This document shows, piece after piece, positions 16,857 to 25,177 of a DNA stretch of 51,988 bases. The notes beneath the pieces were generated by a model. That model saw nothing but the letters and a program-made list of their open reading frames with translations. It made no database searches and was not told where the DNA came from. Numbering within the stretch: the first letter of the stretch is position 1; every line of letters starts with the position of its first letter. The DNA comes from JAEDES01 sp045649455 (GTDB lineage Bacteria; Bacillota_I; Bacilli_A; RF39; UBA660). The stretch lies in assembly GCA_045649455.1 (NCBI GenBank), contig JAZRPV010000035.1, positions 1 through 51,988 on the forward strand. The letters are read 5' to 3'. The translations under genes were made by a program, and so were the position numbers.

Positions 16857-17413
16857 TGAAATCATTAATTAATTTAAAAAAATTAATTAATATTAGAAAT
16901 CTAATTATAGTAGCTTTATGCATAACTATAATCTTTTTAGGCATCGGTTTTTCCATTCTTTCAGTAGAATTAAAAGAAAAAAGTGAAGATAATTTAATCT
17001 TTGATGTTGCAATTACAAACGTAGTTCAAAATACATCTATAAAAGGAGCAATCTATTCTCCAACTGCAACACATGAATTATCTAATCATGATAAAACAAT
17101 AACAACAAAGTTAAGTTTATATGCACCATTCGATGAATTATCATATACATTAACGGTAGAAAATAGAGGAACAATTACAGCAGAAATTCTAGATATAATT
17201 GAATCTCCAAACTATACAACAGATACAACAAATATGTTAAATATTTCTCCAGTAGAAATAACATACTATGATATAGTTGGAACAATTTTAGAACCAAATG
17301 AATCAACTGAAATTAAAGTGGTTGCATCATATAAACCAGCTATAACAATTGTCCCAAGACATTTCACTTATAGCTTAACTATATTAGCAGAAAGCAAAGC
17401 AAAAGAAGAGTAA
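16856..17413 (+). CDS. membrane-anchored extracellular beta-domain protein, SipW-substrate-like
   Basis: A 185-aa protein with one membrane span at about residues 14-36 and an ectodomain of beta strands. The YTLTVENRGTITAEILDI segment and LEPNESTEIKVVASY resemble the immunoglobulin-like strands of TasA/CalY-type or DUF11-like surface proteins. No TYAxF processing motif is obvious, so it may stay anchored. I prefer the ATG at 16856 over the one six bases earlier, because AAGGGGAA then has an eight-base spacing; the preceding stop and this start overlap as TAATG. Last gene of the division transcription unit. Confidence 0.6.
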   Translation: MKSLINLKKLINIRNLIIVALCITIIFLGIGFSILSVELKEKSEDNLIFDVAITNVVQNTSIKGAIYSPTATHELSNHDKTITTKLSLYAPFDELSYTLTVENRGTITAEILDIIESPNYTTDTTNMLNISPVEITYYDIVGTILEPNESTEIKVVASYKPAITIVPRHFTYSLTILAESKAKEE

Positions 17414-17424
17414 TCTTCTTTTTT
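17403..17424 (+). terminator. Rho-independent terminator ending the division cluster
   Basis: AAGAAGA pairs with TCTTCTT around GTAA and is followed by T residues, overlapping the stop codon. Confidence 0.8.
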
Positions 17425-17431
17425 CGTTTTA

Positions 17432-17460
17432 TTGACATACAATCAAATATTTTTTATAAT
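17432..17460 (+). promoter_or_regulatory. perfect consensus promoter (TTGACA-17-TATAAT)
   Basis: TTGACA at 17432-17437 and TATAAT at 17455-17460 with 17 bases between. It drives the two membrane-protein genes at 17484 and 18845. Confidence 0.85.
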
Positions 17461-17483
17461 TAAAATAATAGGAGAATAGTAGT

Positions 17484-18842
17484 ATGGCAAGTAGTAAAAA
17501 AAAGAAACCTAATCGAATACTTTTTAATTTAGCTGTAGTCATTTCCTTTGCTATGATTGGTAGCGGTATACTCTTGTCATTTATCGCAAACCCTCAAGAA
17601 AGTATGTTATATCTTTTTGATGCAGCGATAGAAAAATTAAAAACAACCCCAACAAAAGAAACCTATACTGGTATAGGTGAAAATATATCAATACAATCAA
17701 ATATTAATTTAGAAATAGAAAGTCAAAAATATCAGGAATCATTATTACCTGAAGATCAAACTATAAAAAACTTAATAACAAATCTAAATCAAACAACTAG
17801 TAACTTAAAATATATTCATGATAAGAATAATAAAAAGATGCTAGTAACAGTAGAATCTAAAAAAGCAGAAACTAAAATATTAGATTTAAAATTATTAATA
17901 GAAAATTCAACAGAATATTTCTTTATAGATGGTCAAGTTGGTAACTATGTTAATAATGGTAATAGTACTTATTTTGAAAATATTAATTCAGAAACAACTT
18001 CAAAAGATAATATAATTTATATACTAGAACAAGTATCTAAATCATTAAAAAAGAATATTTCTAATGAAGAATTCAGAACAACAAAAGAACAAATAGATAT
18101 AAATGGTAAACCTAAAAAATTAAATAAAACAACAATAGAATTTGATAATACTAAGTTAATAGAATTATTTAATAAAGTGTTAGAAGATTTAAAGAAAGAT
18201 GAACGATCTAAAAATATTCTTATTGGATATGATAATGATTTTATGAAAACAAAAATAAGTAAAAATAAAATCTATCTCCAAAAAGATGAAAAATTAGCGA
18301 TATACATGTATAAAAACTTCCTTGGTAAAGTAGAAAAGTATGAACTAATTAAAAGAGAAGGTGAAAATGAATATCGATATACATATGAACCTTCAACTAA
18401 TTTAATTTATGTAGTAGAAAATAACATTGTAAAAAAGAAATTACAATTAACAATAGAAAAAGAAAAAACGGAAATAATTATATATGATTCATCAGATACT
18501 GAGTTAGGTAAATTAACTTATACCACAACAAATGATAAAAAAACTTTAACTTATCTAATGAAAGAAAATGGTGAAGTAACAGATTTATCATTTGAATCAA
18601 AAATAATAGATTTAAAGAAAAATAAATCATATACAGAAACAATGGATTTAAATTTAAGATATTATACAGAAACAGAAAATATTTTAAATATAAAAGTAAA
18701 TTTAAATAATCAAGTATCAAGTGATACTCAAATAGAAGAAGATACTTCTAATGCTATTTTTGCTAGTACATTGGAAGATGAAAAAGAAGTATTAATAGAT
18801 AAAAGAATAAATGAAACATATGAAATGTTAAAAGGAGAATAA
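17484..18842 (+). CDS. hypothetical single-pass membrane protein with large ectodomain
   Basis: A 452-aa protein. It has a basic N-terminus, a membrane span near residues 12-33, and about 410 outside residues that alternate beta strands and charged turns (for example YRYTYEPSTNLIYVVENNIV and KLQLTIEKEKTEIIIYDSS). The repeated strand pattern with central lysines and glutamates resembles large lipid- or peptide-binding beta sheets of DUF6583/LolA-like proteins, but I cannot assign it. It has a perfect promoter and is followed after two bases by the gene at 18845, so the two products likely work together at the cell surface. Confidence 0.65.
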   Translation: MASSKKKKPNRILFNLAVVISFAMIGSGILLSFIANPQESMLYLFDAAIEKLKTTPTKETYTGIGENISIQSNINLEIESQKYQESLLPEDQTIKNLITNLNQTTSNLKYIHDKNNKKMLVTVESKKAETKILDLKLLIENSTEYFFIDGQVGNYVNNGNSTYFENINSETTSKDNIIYILEQVSKSLKKNISNEEFRTTKEQIDINGKPKKLNKTTIEFDNTKLIELFNKVLEDLKKDERSKNILIGYDNDFMKTKISKNKIYLQKDEKLAIYMYKNFLGKVEKYELIKREGENEYRYTYEPSTNLIYVVENNIVKKKLQLTIEKEKTEIIIYDSSDTELGKLTYTTTNDKKTLTYLMKENGEVTDLSFESKIIDLKKNKSYTETMDLNLRYYTETENILNIKVNLNNQVSSDTQIEEDTSNAIFASTLEDEKEVLIDKRINETYEMLKGE

Positions 18843-18844
18843 TT

Positions 18845-19402
18845 ATGAAAGAAACAAAAACACCTAAAAAAACAACTAAAAAAGTAGTAGAAAAGAAAGC
18901 AGTAGCTAAAAAAGAAACAAAAGAAGTAGAAAAGAAACTAGTATTAAATCAAGAAAAAGCTTTAGCATTAACACTAGTTATTTTAGCAGTATTAGTAGTA
19001 ATCTTATTAGTTATTGCATTAGTACAAAAAAATAGAAGTAAAGATATTGAAAAGAGTAGTATTACAATTCCAGTATTAGAAGAAAATGTTGAAAGTCGTA
19101 TCGCTATTAATTTAAGTGAATTACCAGATTCACAAGAATATGTGTTTATCGTATCAAACTATAAAGATAAAGATATTAATAAAAAAACAATTGAATATGA
19201 TGTAGAAATCACAAATAATGATAATGTAAGAATTGAAATTTATAAGAATGGTAAAAAGAAAAATGTATTAAATGATGACTACGAAGTAGAAGATAATAAA
19301 CTTTCTAAAAATAAAAAACAAGAAGATGTTTATAAACTAGTAATTAAAGATACAAAAAATATAAGAGATAACACAGAATTAGTAATTGAAATAGATAGTT
19401 AA
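18845..19402 (+). CDS. hypothetical membrane protein with Lys/Thr-rich cytoplasmic tail
   Basis: A 185-aa bitopic protein. The first 38 residues are a Lys/Thr/Val tail (KTPKKTTKKVVEKKAVAKK), a membrane span follows at about residues 40-60, then a roughly 120-aa ectodomain with beta strands and many Asp, Asn and Lys. The basic cytoplasmic tail resembles those on the proteins at 32506 and 45920. No family is recognised. It is the second gene of a two-gene operon with the protein at 17484 and is followed by a terminator. Confidence 0.65.
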   Translation: MKETKTPKKTTKKVVEKKAVAKKETKEVEKKLVLNQEKALALTLVILAVLVVILLVIALVQKNRSKDIEKSSITIPVLEENVESRIAINLSELPDSQEYVFIVSNYKDKDINKKTIEYDVEITNNDNVRIEIYKNGKKKNVLNDDYEVEDNKLSKNKKQEDVYKLVIKDTKNIRDNTELVIEIDS

Positions 19403-19431
19403 AAAGGTCAATGCAAATTGACTTTTTTTTC
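19401..19431 (+). terminator. Rho-independent terminator
   Basis: AAAAAGGTCAAT pairs with ATTGACTTTTT with one bulged G, closing into a T8 run. Confidence 0.8.
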
Positions 19432-19442
19432 TTTAAATGATA

Positions 19443-19451
19443 TGCTATAAA
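19443..19451 (+). promoter_or_regulatory. extended -10 promoter (TGcTATAAA)
   Basis: TG-C-TATAAA 28 bases before the start at 19479. The TTGACT inside the terminator (19418-19423) is 22 bases away, too far for a normal -35. Confidence 0.5.
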
Positions 19452-19478
19452 GTATGAGAATAGGTGGAGGTTAAGGAC

Positions 19479-19742
19479 ATGGAAAATGAAAAGATTATAA
19501 TTGAAAAACATGGTAAACAAGTAGAATGCGATATTCTATTTACTTTTGATTCTGAAGATACTGGTAAGGTATATGTAGGATATTCAGATCACAGCATAGC
19601 ATCAAATGGTAGAAAGAATATTTATGTATCTAGTTATGATCCAATAATTGGAATTAATTCGTTAGAAGATATTACAGATGAAAGAGAACTTGCAATGGTA
19701 AGACAAGTTCTAGCTCAAATAGATAAAGAAAGTCGTATGTAG
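19479..19742 (+). CDS. DUF1292 family protein (YrzB-like)
   Basis: An 87-aa protein with the DUF1292 pattern: a first strand pair (KIIIEKHGKQVECDILFTF), then KVYVGYSD and a closing NIYVSSYDP with an acidic tail. DUF1292 proteins are small conserved Firmicutes proteins of unknown function. I moved the start to ATG 19479 because GGAGG ends eight bases before it; the in-frame GTG at 19464 belongs to the ribosome site itself. First gene of an operon with the 1167-aa protein at 19758. Confidence 0.75.
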   Translation: MENEKIIIEKHGKQVECDILFTFDSEDTGKVYVGYSDHSIASNGRKNIYVSSYDPIIGINSLEDITDERELAMVRQVLAQIDKESRM

Positions 19743-19757
19743 TAAGGGGTGAAGTAA

Positions 19758-22700
19758 ATGGCAAGTTTATATAGTCAAATAGAAGAAAAAATTAATAAAG
19801 CAAAAGAAGAATTACAACACCTAAATAATGAAAGAAACGAATTAAGACGTGCTGAAAAAGATATACCTAGAGAAAGTTATATATCAGAGGATGCATCACT
19901 TAGAGATCATATAGCAACTCAACAACAAATTATTGATCAAAATCAAAGAATTTTAGATGCCTATAATAAAGCTAGAGATTTAATCTTAAATAGAGCGGTA
20001 TTAGAGGATGAATTAGGAAAAGCTCGTGATGAACAAGATAGACAAGAAATAAGAAAAGAAATGGACGCTAAAGAACAAGAACTAGCTGCCCATAGAGCTT
20101 TAATGTCCCCTGAATTACAAGAAGAATTAAGACAATCAATCCTAAACCAAAACCAAAATACTAATGAACAAGTAAATGAAAATGTTGTAGAAAACACAAA
20201 TGAACAACCACAACAAGAACAACCACAAGTAGAAGAAACACAAATTATTGATAATTCAGAAGAAATTGCAAGATTAGAACAAGAATTAGATGAGGCAAGA
20301 AGATTAGTTCAAACTCAAATCGATAAAATGAGAGCAATCTATTCAGATACTCAAGTTGAATTTGAAGAAGGAGAATGGACTAAAACAGCTGACGGATTTG
20401 ATAATTTTGTAGAACAATATATTGAAAAAATGCGTGCAGAAGATTCAATCTACATTGAAGCACAAAAAAGAGTTCAAACTTTAGAAAGACAAATTGCTGC
20501 AAAGAAAAAAGAAGAAAAACAATCAGTAGAAAGAGCAAGACTTGAACAAGAAGCTAAAGAATTAAATATAACATTTGAACAATATCAACAAATCGTAAGA
20601 GCAGCAAATAATAGAAATATCTTTAGACCAGTATTTGAACAAATGGGATTAGGAGAAATTCTATCAAAACGTGGAAGAACTAAAGAAGAACGAAGTAGAG
20701 TAAATGCTGCAAGACAAGAGTTAATTGAAAGATTAGTTGAAGTTCAACAAAGATCAGAAGAAACAATTAATATCAGAGAAACAATAAATGTGTTATATGG
20801 AACTGACTTAAGCATTAAAAGAGGTGGAAAAGCAAGAGAAATCAAAGTAACAAATACAGAAATAGAAAATATTGTTACTAATGCTGAAAAAGAACCAAAA
20901 CGTTTAGTTAAGGATCCAAATTACACACCAAACTATACACCAGGACAAAGACCTGCAGATATGCCAAAAGTATGGACACCTGCAGATTATCATATGACAC
21001 AAGAAGCTTGGGATGATTATATTGCTGAAGGATTTGTACCAGGAACTCCTGATTTCGATGGTGCCGTAATCTTAGATGGAACTGGAAAAGTACCAAGTAA
21101 AGAAAATACACCAGCTCCAACTGCACTAGTACCAGTAAATCAACCAACAGGACTAGTACCAGTAAATAAACCAACAGCATTGGTTCCAGTAGGACCACAA
21201 AAAACACTTACACCTGTAAAACCAAGAGAAGTAACACCAGAACCAAGTAAACCAAAGGTAACAATACCAGTGATTACACCACCAGTACCAAGATTACCAG
21301 AACCTACACCGGTGCCAAGATTAACAGGACCAACAGTGTTGATTAATCCAACAGTTCCAACTAAGACACCTACAGTACCAACTAAGACACCAACTGTTCC
21401 AACTAAAACTCCTACAGTTCCAACAAAAACACCAACTGTACCAGTTGTAGTACCAACACCTAAGCCTACACCAACATTAACTCCAAAAGAACCAACACCA
21501 ACAATGACACCTGCACCTAAGAAACCACAAGTTGGATTAATGCAAACAATTGAAAAAATTACCAAAGGTGTAGAAGTATCAAGAAAAGATGGAAAAGCTT
21601 ATCAAGCTTCAAATATAAAAATTGCACAAAACTTTAAGAATGAATTACATTCAGGAAACTATTTATATAACATCGTACATTTAGTTCCAGCAATCGTAAA
21701 ATTACCATTCCAATTCTTAGCAAAGATTTCAGGTAAATTAAGATTTACAAAAGACTCTAAGCAAAGAATTAAAATAATGAAAGAAAGAATTGAAAATCTA
21801 TCAGAAGAAGAATTAATGGTAATCTACGATGAATATCGTGGTAATAGAGTAATGCAAGAAAGATTACCATCTGCAATCAATATTTTATTACAAGAAAAAA
21901 TGGAACAATTCATTATGGGTAAAGTAACAGCGTTAAATGCTCAACTTGAAGCAGATTATGCAGACATCTTTAATGCCATGATGGAATTAGAAGCAGTTGA
22001 CCATGGATTAAAAAATGGTAAATTTTCAAAAGAAGATAAAGACTATTTAACAAATTATAGAAAACAATTATTACAAGGTCGTGCACAACAAGTAAAACGT
22101 ATTAGAGAAAATTATAAAGAAGCACAAAGATTATTATCTGGCGGATTAAATGGATTTAGTCAAGATATGAAAGCAGCAACAACAAAATTATCAATCGTTG
22201 GAAAACGTTTTGCAAAAGACCAAGATTTAGATTTAGAATTATTATCAAAAGAAGCTAAATTAGAAAAAGCTGAAATGGCTGCAATAGAAGAAGGTAATGA
22301 CCAAATGGCATTATTAACATTTATTCAAGCTGAATCACTTCTAAGCAAAGAAACTGAAATAAGTAACAGTATCTTTGGAAAACGTTCAACTGGAAAGAAA
22401 TATTACAGTCCATTAGCAGAAAAACTAGACTATCGTGATGATCCATTTATAAGAGATTTATTCACAACAGTAGCAGTTACATCTGCAGCACTTTCAACAA
22501 TCAATGCTATTAAAGGAGCTCCAACATCAGCAGAAATTGAAGAAGCAAATCGCCAAATTCAAGAAGCTCAAGATTTCGTAGACCAAGTTAAAGGTCATAG
22601 AGGAACAATGAGAGAAGGTATGGAAGCTCAAGGAATGCAAGGAACTGCAACAATTACAGGAGAAGTTGAAAGAGGAGCTCTTGATTCAAATGGTTGGGGT

Positions 22701-23261
22701 CTGGGAACAAGTGGATATAAAGCTGCTGATAATGCAGGACATGATTTCTATAATCAAGTATTTGATAGTACAAAAGCAGAAGTACAAAATATTTCTCAAC
22801 AATATATGTCAGGGTCAATTACTGATCTAGAAGCATTAGAAATGATGAGAGATATGGCAAATAATACTCAGACAACATTAACTAATGTTTCAGAACAATG
22901 TATTGGAATTTTTGAACAATATGCTAAAACACATCCACAATTTGATTTAACTGCCGTAACAGAAGCAGTAAGATATATTGAACAACATCCAGAAGCAATT
23001 GCAAACATGAATAATGCTATGGTTGATATTCAAACAGCAGCAGAAGGCTTAACATTAACACAAATTCAAGCCTTACAAACAGTTCCAAATAGTTTACTTG
23101 TAACATTATTAGGAACTGCATCAGCAGCAGCTCTTGCATCTAACATCAATCAAAAGATGGAAGCAAATGTAAAAGCAGGTAAGTATGGAAACTCTGTAAC
23201 TGACATGGTTAGTGAATATGTAGTAGACCATACTGAAGAAGAAAATACACATAGAAAATAA
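19758..23261 (+). CDS. large coiled-coil protein with Pro/Thr repeat linker
   Basis: A 1167-aa protein of unknown family. Residues 1-260 are largely coiled coil with a Gln/Asn/Glu-rich break near 135-170. Residues 260-385 form a helical domain. Residues 390-610 are a low-complexity linker with ALVPVN/K units (456-478) and four tandem PTKTPTV units (534-561). Residues 610-890 are helical with one hydrophobic stretch near 634-655. The C-terminal third has Ala-rich hydrophobic stretches near 900-916 and 1112-1130. There is no N-terminal signal peptide, so it is either cytoplasmic or inserted by internal segments. It might be a cytoskeletal, spacer or surface-linked scaffold. Confidence 0.65.
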   Translation: MASLYSQIEEKINKAKEELQHLNNERNELRRAEKDIPRESYISEDASLRDHIATQQQIIDQNQRILDAYNKARDLILNRAVLEDELGKARDEQDRQEIRKEMDAKEQELAAHRALMSPELQEELRQSILNQNQNTNEQVNENVVENTNEQPQQEQPQVEETQIIDNSEEIARLEQELDEARRLVQTQIDKMRAIYSDTQVEFEEGEWTKTADGFDNFVEQYIEKMRAEDSIYIEAQKRVQTLERQIAAKKKEEKQSVERARLEQEAKELNITFEQYQQIVRAANNRNIFRPVFEQMGLGEILSKRGRTKEERSRVNAARQELIERLVEVQQRSEETINIRETINVLYGTDLSIKRGGKAREIKVTNTEIENIVTNAEKEPKRLVKDPNYTPNYTPGQRPADMPKVWTPADYHMTQEAWDDYIAEGFVPGTPDFDGAVILDGTGKVPSKENTPAPTALVPVNQPTGLVPVNKPTALVPVGPQKTLTPVKPREVTPEPSKPKVTIPVITPPVPRLPEPTPVPRLTGPTVLINPTVPTKTPTVPTKTPTVPTKTPTVPTKTPTVPVVVPTPKPTPTLTPKEPTPTMTPAPKKPQVGLMQTIEKITKGVEVSRKDGKAYQASNIKIAQNFKNELHSGNYLYNIVHLVPAIVKLPFQFLAKISGKLRFTKDSKQRIKIMKERIENLSEEELMVIYDEYRGNRVMQERLPSAINILLQEKMEQFIMGKVTALNAQLEADYADIFNAMMELEAVDHGLKNGKFSKEDKDYLTNYRKQLLQGRAQQVKRIRENYKEAQRLLSGGLNGFSQDMKAATTKLSIVGKRFAKDQDLDLELLSKEAKLEKAEMAAIEEGNDQMALLTFIQAESLLSKETEISNSIFGKRSTGKKYYSPLAEKLDYRDDPFIRDLFTTVAVTSAALSTINAIKGAPTSAEIEEANRQIQEAQDFVDQVKGHRGTMREGMEAQGMQGTATITGEVERGALDSNGWGLGTSGYKAADNAGHDFYNQVFDSTKAEVQNISQQYMSGSITDLEALEMMRDMANNTQTTLTNVSEQCIGIFEQYAKTHPQFDLTAVTEAVRYIEQHPEAIANMNNAMVDIQTAAEGLTLTQIQALQTVPNSLLVTLLGTASAAALASNINQKMEANVKAGKYGNSVTDMVSEYVVDHTEEENTHRK
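21357..21440 (+). repeat. four tandem 21-bp repeats coding PTKTPTV
   Basis: Units begin at 21357, 21378, 21399 and 21420. Each encodes Pro-Thr-Lys-Thr-Pro-Thr-Val, with mainly third-base differences. They form part of the stiff extended linker of the 1167-aa protein and are likely to vary in copy number between strains. Confidence 0.9.
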
Positions 23262-23288
23262 ACTCAGAAAATTTCTGAGTTTTTCTTT
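23261..23288 (+). terminator. Rho-independent terminator
   Basis: AACTCAGAA pairs with TTCTGAGTT around AAT, followed by a T-rich run. Confidence 0.8.
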
Positions 23289-23313
23289 GAAATAAATTAA
23301 CTTATGTTATAAT
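23287..23313 (+). promoter_or_regulatory. promoter of dam-like gene (TGtTATAAT)
   Basis: Extended -10 TG-T-TATAAT at 23305-23313, with a possible TTGAAA -35 at 23287-23292 at a short 15-base spacing. Confidence 0.6.
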
Positions 23314-23337
23314 ATTAAAAGTGTAAGGAGTGATTAT

Positions 23338-24198
23338 ATGTTAAAAGCAAAACCTTTCGTAAAATGGGCTGGAGGAAAAAGACAAATAATTGATAAATTA
23401 ACAAAACTAGTACCAGAAAATTACAATATATACTATGAACCTTTTGTAGGTGGAGGAGCTTTATTATTTGAATTATCTCCTAAAAAAGCAGTAATTAATG
23501 ATTATAATAAAGAATTAATGAATGTCTATAAAACAATATCTGATGATAAGGGTTATGAAGAAGTAATTAAAATTTTAAACAAATATGAAATAAAACATTC
23601 AGAAGAGTTCTACTATAAAATTAGAGACATTGATCGAAATGAATCTAAGTTTAAAAAACTATCCGATCCAGAAAGAGCAGCAAGAACTATTTACTTAAAT
23701 AAAGCATGCTTTAATGGATTATATCGAGTAAACAGTAAAGGTTATTTCAATGTACCATTTAATAAAAAACAAGCAATCAATACATATGATGGACAAAATA
23801 TGACTTTAGCATACGTATACTTCCAAACAAATGATGTAAAGATGTTAAGTACTGATTTTGAAGAAGCAGTAAAAGATGCTAAAAAAGGAGATTTCATTTA
23901 TTTTGATCCACCATATGATTCAGAAAATAATGATACTTTTAATGATTATACTGAAGGTGGCTTTGGTAAAGATGAACAAGTAAGATTAAGTGAAGTATTT
24001 AAAGATTTACATAATAGAGGATGCTATGTAATGTTATCAAATCATAACACTACATTAATTAACGAATTATATGGAGATTTCAATATTCATCTAATTCAAG
24101 CTAAAAGAAACATAAATTCTAAAGGAAACAAAAGAGGTAAAGTAGAAGAAGTAATTATTACAAACTACGAAACTGAAAATGATGATAAATTAAACTAA
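23338..24198 (+). CDS. DNA adenine methyltransferase, Dam/DpnM type
   Basis: N6-adenine DNA methylase of the Dam (alpha) group. 286 aa with the opening KPFVKWAGGKR (residues 6-15), SAM-binding PFVGGG (35-40), ACFNGLYRVN and the catalytic DPPY (190-193). Dam and DpnM relatives methylate adenine in GATC, so GATC is the most likely target, although that is inference. No restriction endonuclease gene is next to it and it has its own promoter and terminator, so it looks like an orphan methylase involved in regulation or repair, or a remnant of a restriction-modification pair. Confidence 0.9.
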   Translation: MLKAKPFVKWAGGKRQIIDKLTKLVPENYNIYYEPFVGGGALLFELSPKKAVINDYNKELMNVYKTISDDKGYEEVIKILNKYEIKHSEEFYYKIRDIDRNESKFKKLSDPERAARTIYLNKACFNGLYRVNSKGYFNVPFNKKQAINTYDGQNMTLAYVYFQTNDVKMLSTDFEEAVKDAKKGDFIYFDPPYDSENNDTFNDYTEGGFGKDEQVRLSEVFKDLHNRGCYVMLSNHNTTLINELYGDFNIHLIQAKRNINSKGNKRGKVEEVIITNYETENDDKLN

Positions 24199-24220
24199 GT
24201 GTAAAAACTTAGTTTTTTTA
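24192..24220 (+). terminator. Rho-independent terminator
   Basis: AAACTAAGT pairs with ACTTAGTTT around a short A-rich loop, then T residues. Confidence 0.8.
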
Positions 24221-24229
24221 TGTTATAAT
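24221..24229 (+). promoter_or_regulatory. extended -10 promoter (TGtTATAAT)
   Basis: TG-T-TATAAT starts at the very end of the preceding terminator T run, 22 bases before the ATG at 24251. Confidence 0.6.
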
Positions 24230-24250
24230 GCATAATAGGAAGTGACGTAT

Positions 24251-25114
24251 ATGAAGATAGAATCAAAAGTATTAATTTATAGTATGATAAATAACTTAAT
24301 TATTTCAATTGCAAAAATAGCAGGAGGATTAATTCTAGGATTATCATCACTCTTAGCAGATGGTCTTCATACATTTTGTGATTTCGCAACAGATATTATT
24401 TGTATGATTGGAACTAAAATATCTAAACATAGACCAACAAAAAAATACCCATTTGGTTTTGGAAGAATAGAATACTTAACAAATCTATTTATAGGAATTA
24501 TTTTATTTTTATTAGGAATATTTATTATATACAACGGATTTATTCATAAACCAGTAATCCCACCACTATCATTAATGTATTTATTGGTAGGTGCAATCAT
24601 TTTAAAAACAATAACTATTATAGTAATGCATGTAGTTGGTAAGAAAACAAATTCTCAAGTACTAATAACTTCAGTAGAAGAATCAAGTATGGACTTAGTA
24701 TCAAGTATTATAGTTGCTATAATTGCAGTTATTCTTCAATTCAGTGATACATTCCCAATATTAAGACATGTAGATTTACTTGGTTCAATTATAATTTCAT
24801 TGATTATCTTTAAGACATCAATTGAAATAATAAAAGAAAACTCTCTATCTTTAATAGGAGAAGTTGAACAAAATGAAGAATTAATAAACAAATTATCTAA
24901 CTTTATTTCAGAATTCAAAGGAGTAGAAGATAAAAAGATTACTCTTATAAAATATGGTTCTTATTATCAACTATATTTAGTCCTTGATTTAGATAATAAA
25001 TTAACACTAAGACAAGTATCTAATCTAGAAAAGAAAATAAAAAAATCAATCACAAGACACTCATCATTTGATATAAAATATGTAACAATTTATGTAACTA
25101 ACAAGATAGATTAA
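24251..25114 (+). CDS. cation diffusion facilitator (CDF) family transporter
   Basis: A 287-aa divalent-metal/proton antiporter of the inner membrane. It has about six membrane spans; the first pair carries SSLLADGLHTFCDFATD, the family signature with metal-binding Asp and His. The KYPFGFGRIEYL loop is present, as is a short cytoplasmic C-terminal domain after residue 200 with beta strands (KKITLIKYGSYYQLYLVLDLD). Metal specificity (Zn, Mn or Fe) cannot be decided. I start at ATG 24251, eight bases after AGGAAG; the in-frame GTG at 24242 overlaps that ribosome site. Single-gene transcript with its own terminator. Confidence 0.88.
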   Translation: MKIESKVLIYSMINNLIISIAKIAGGLILGLSSLLADGLHTFCDFATDIICMIGTKISKHRPTKKYPFGFGRIEYLTNLFIGIILFLLGIFIIYNGFIHKPVIPPLSLMYLLVGAIILKTITIIVMHVVGKKTNSQVLITSVEESSMDLVSSIIVAIIAVILQFSDTFPILRHVDLLGSIIISLIIFKTSIEIIKENSLSLIGEVEQNEELINKLSNFISEFKGVEDKKITLIKYGSYYQLYLVLDLDNKLTLRQVSNLEKKIKKSITRHSSFDIKYVTIYVTNKID

Positions 25115-25145
25115 ACACAAAATGAATTATTTTGTGTTTTTTTTA
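25113..25145 (+). terminator. Rho-independent terminator
   Basis: AAACACAAAAT pairs with ATTTTGTGTTT around GAATT, then T8. Confidence 0.85.
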
Positions 25146-25160
25146 TAAATAGAGTATAAT
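25132..25160 (+). promoter_or_regulatory. promoter (TTGTGT-17-TATAAT)
   Basis: TTGTGT at 25132-25137 lies inside the terminator stem and TATAAT at 25155-25160 follows after 17 bases. It drives the two kinase genes. Confidence 0.6.
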
Positions 25161-25177
25161 GAAGATGGTGAAAACAA

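Noticed and set aside
21124..21440. CRISPR-like repeat array
   Set aside because: The repeats are in frame, have no spacers, and encode ALVPVN and PTKTPTV protein units.
21140..21565. Minus-strand Gly/Val-rich ORF of 141 codons
   Set aside because: It is the antisense shadow of the Pro/Thr repeats of the plus-strand gene; it lacks a ribosome site and is explained by the repeat composition.
23338..24198. A Dam-type restriction-modification system
   Set aside because: No endonuclease gene is adjacent; the flanking genes are a coiled-coil protein and a metal transporter, each with its own promoter or terminator.
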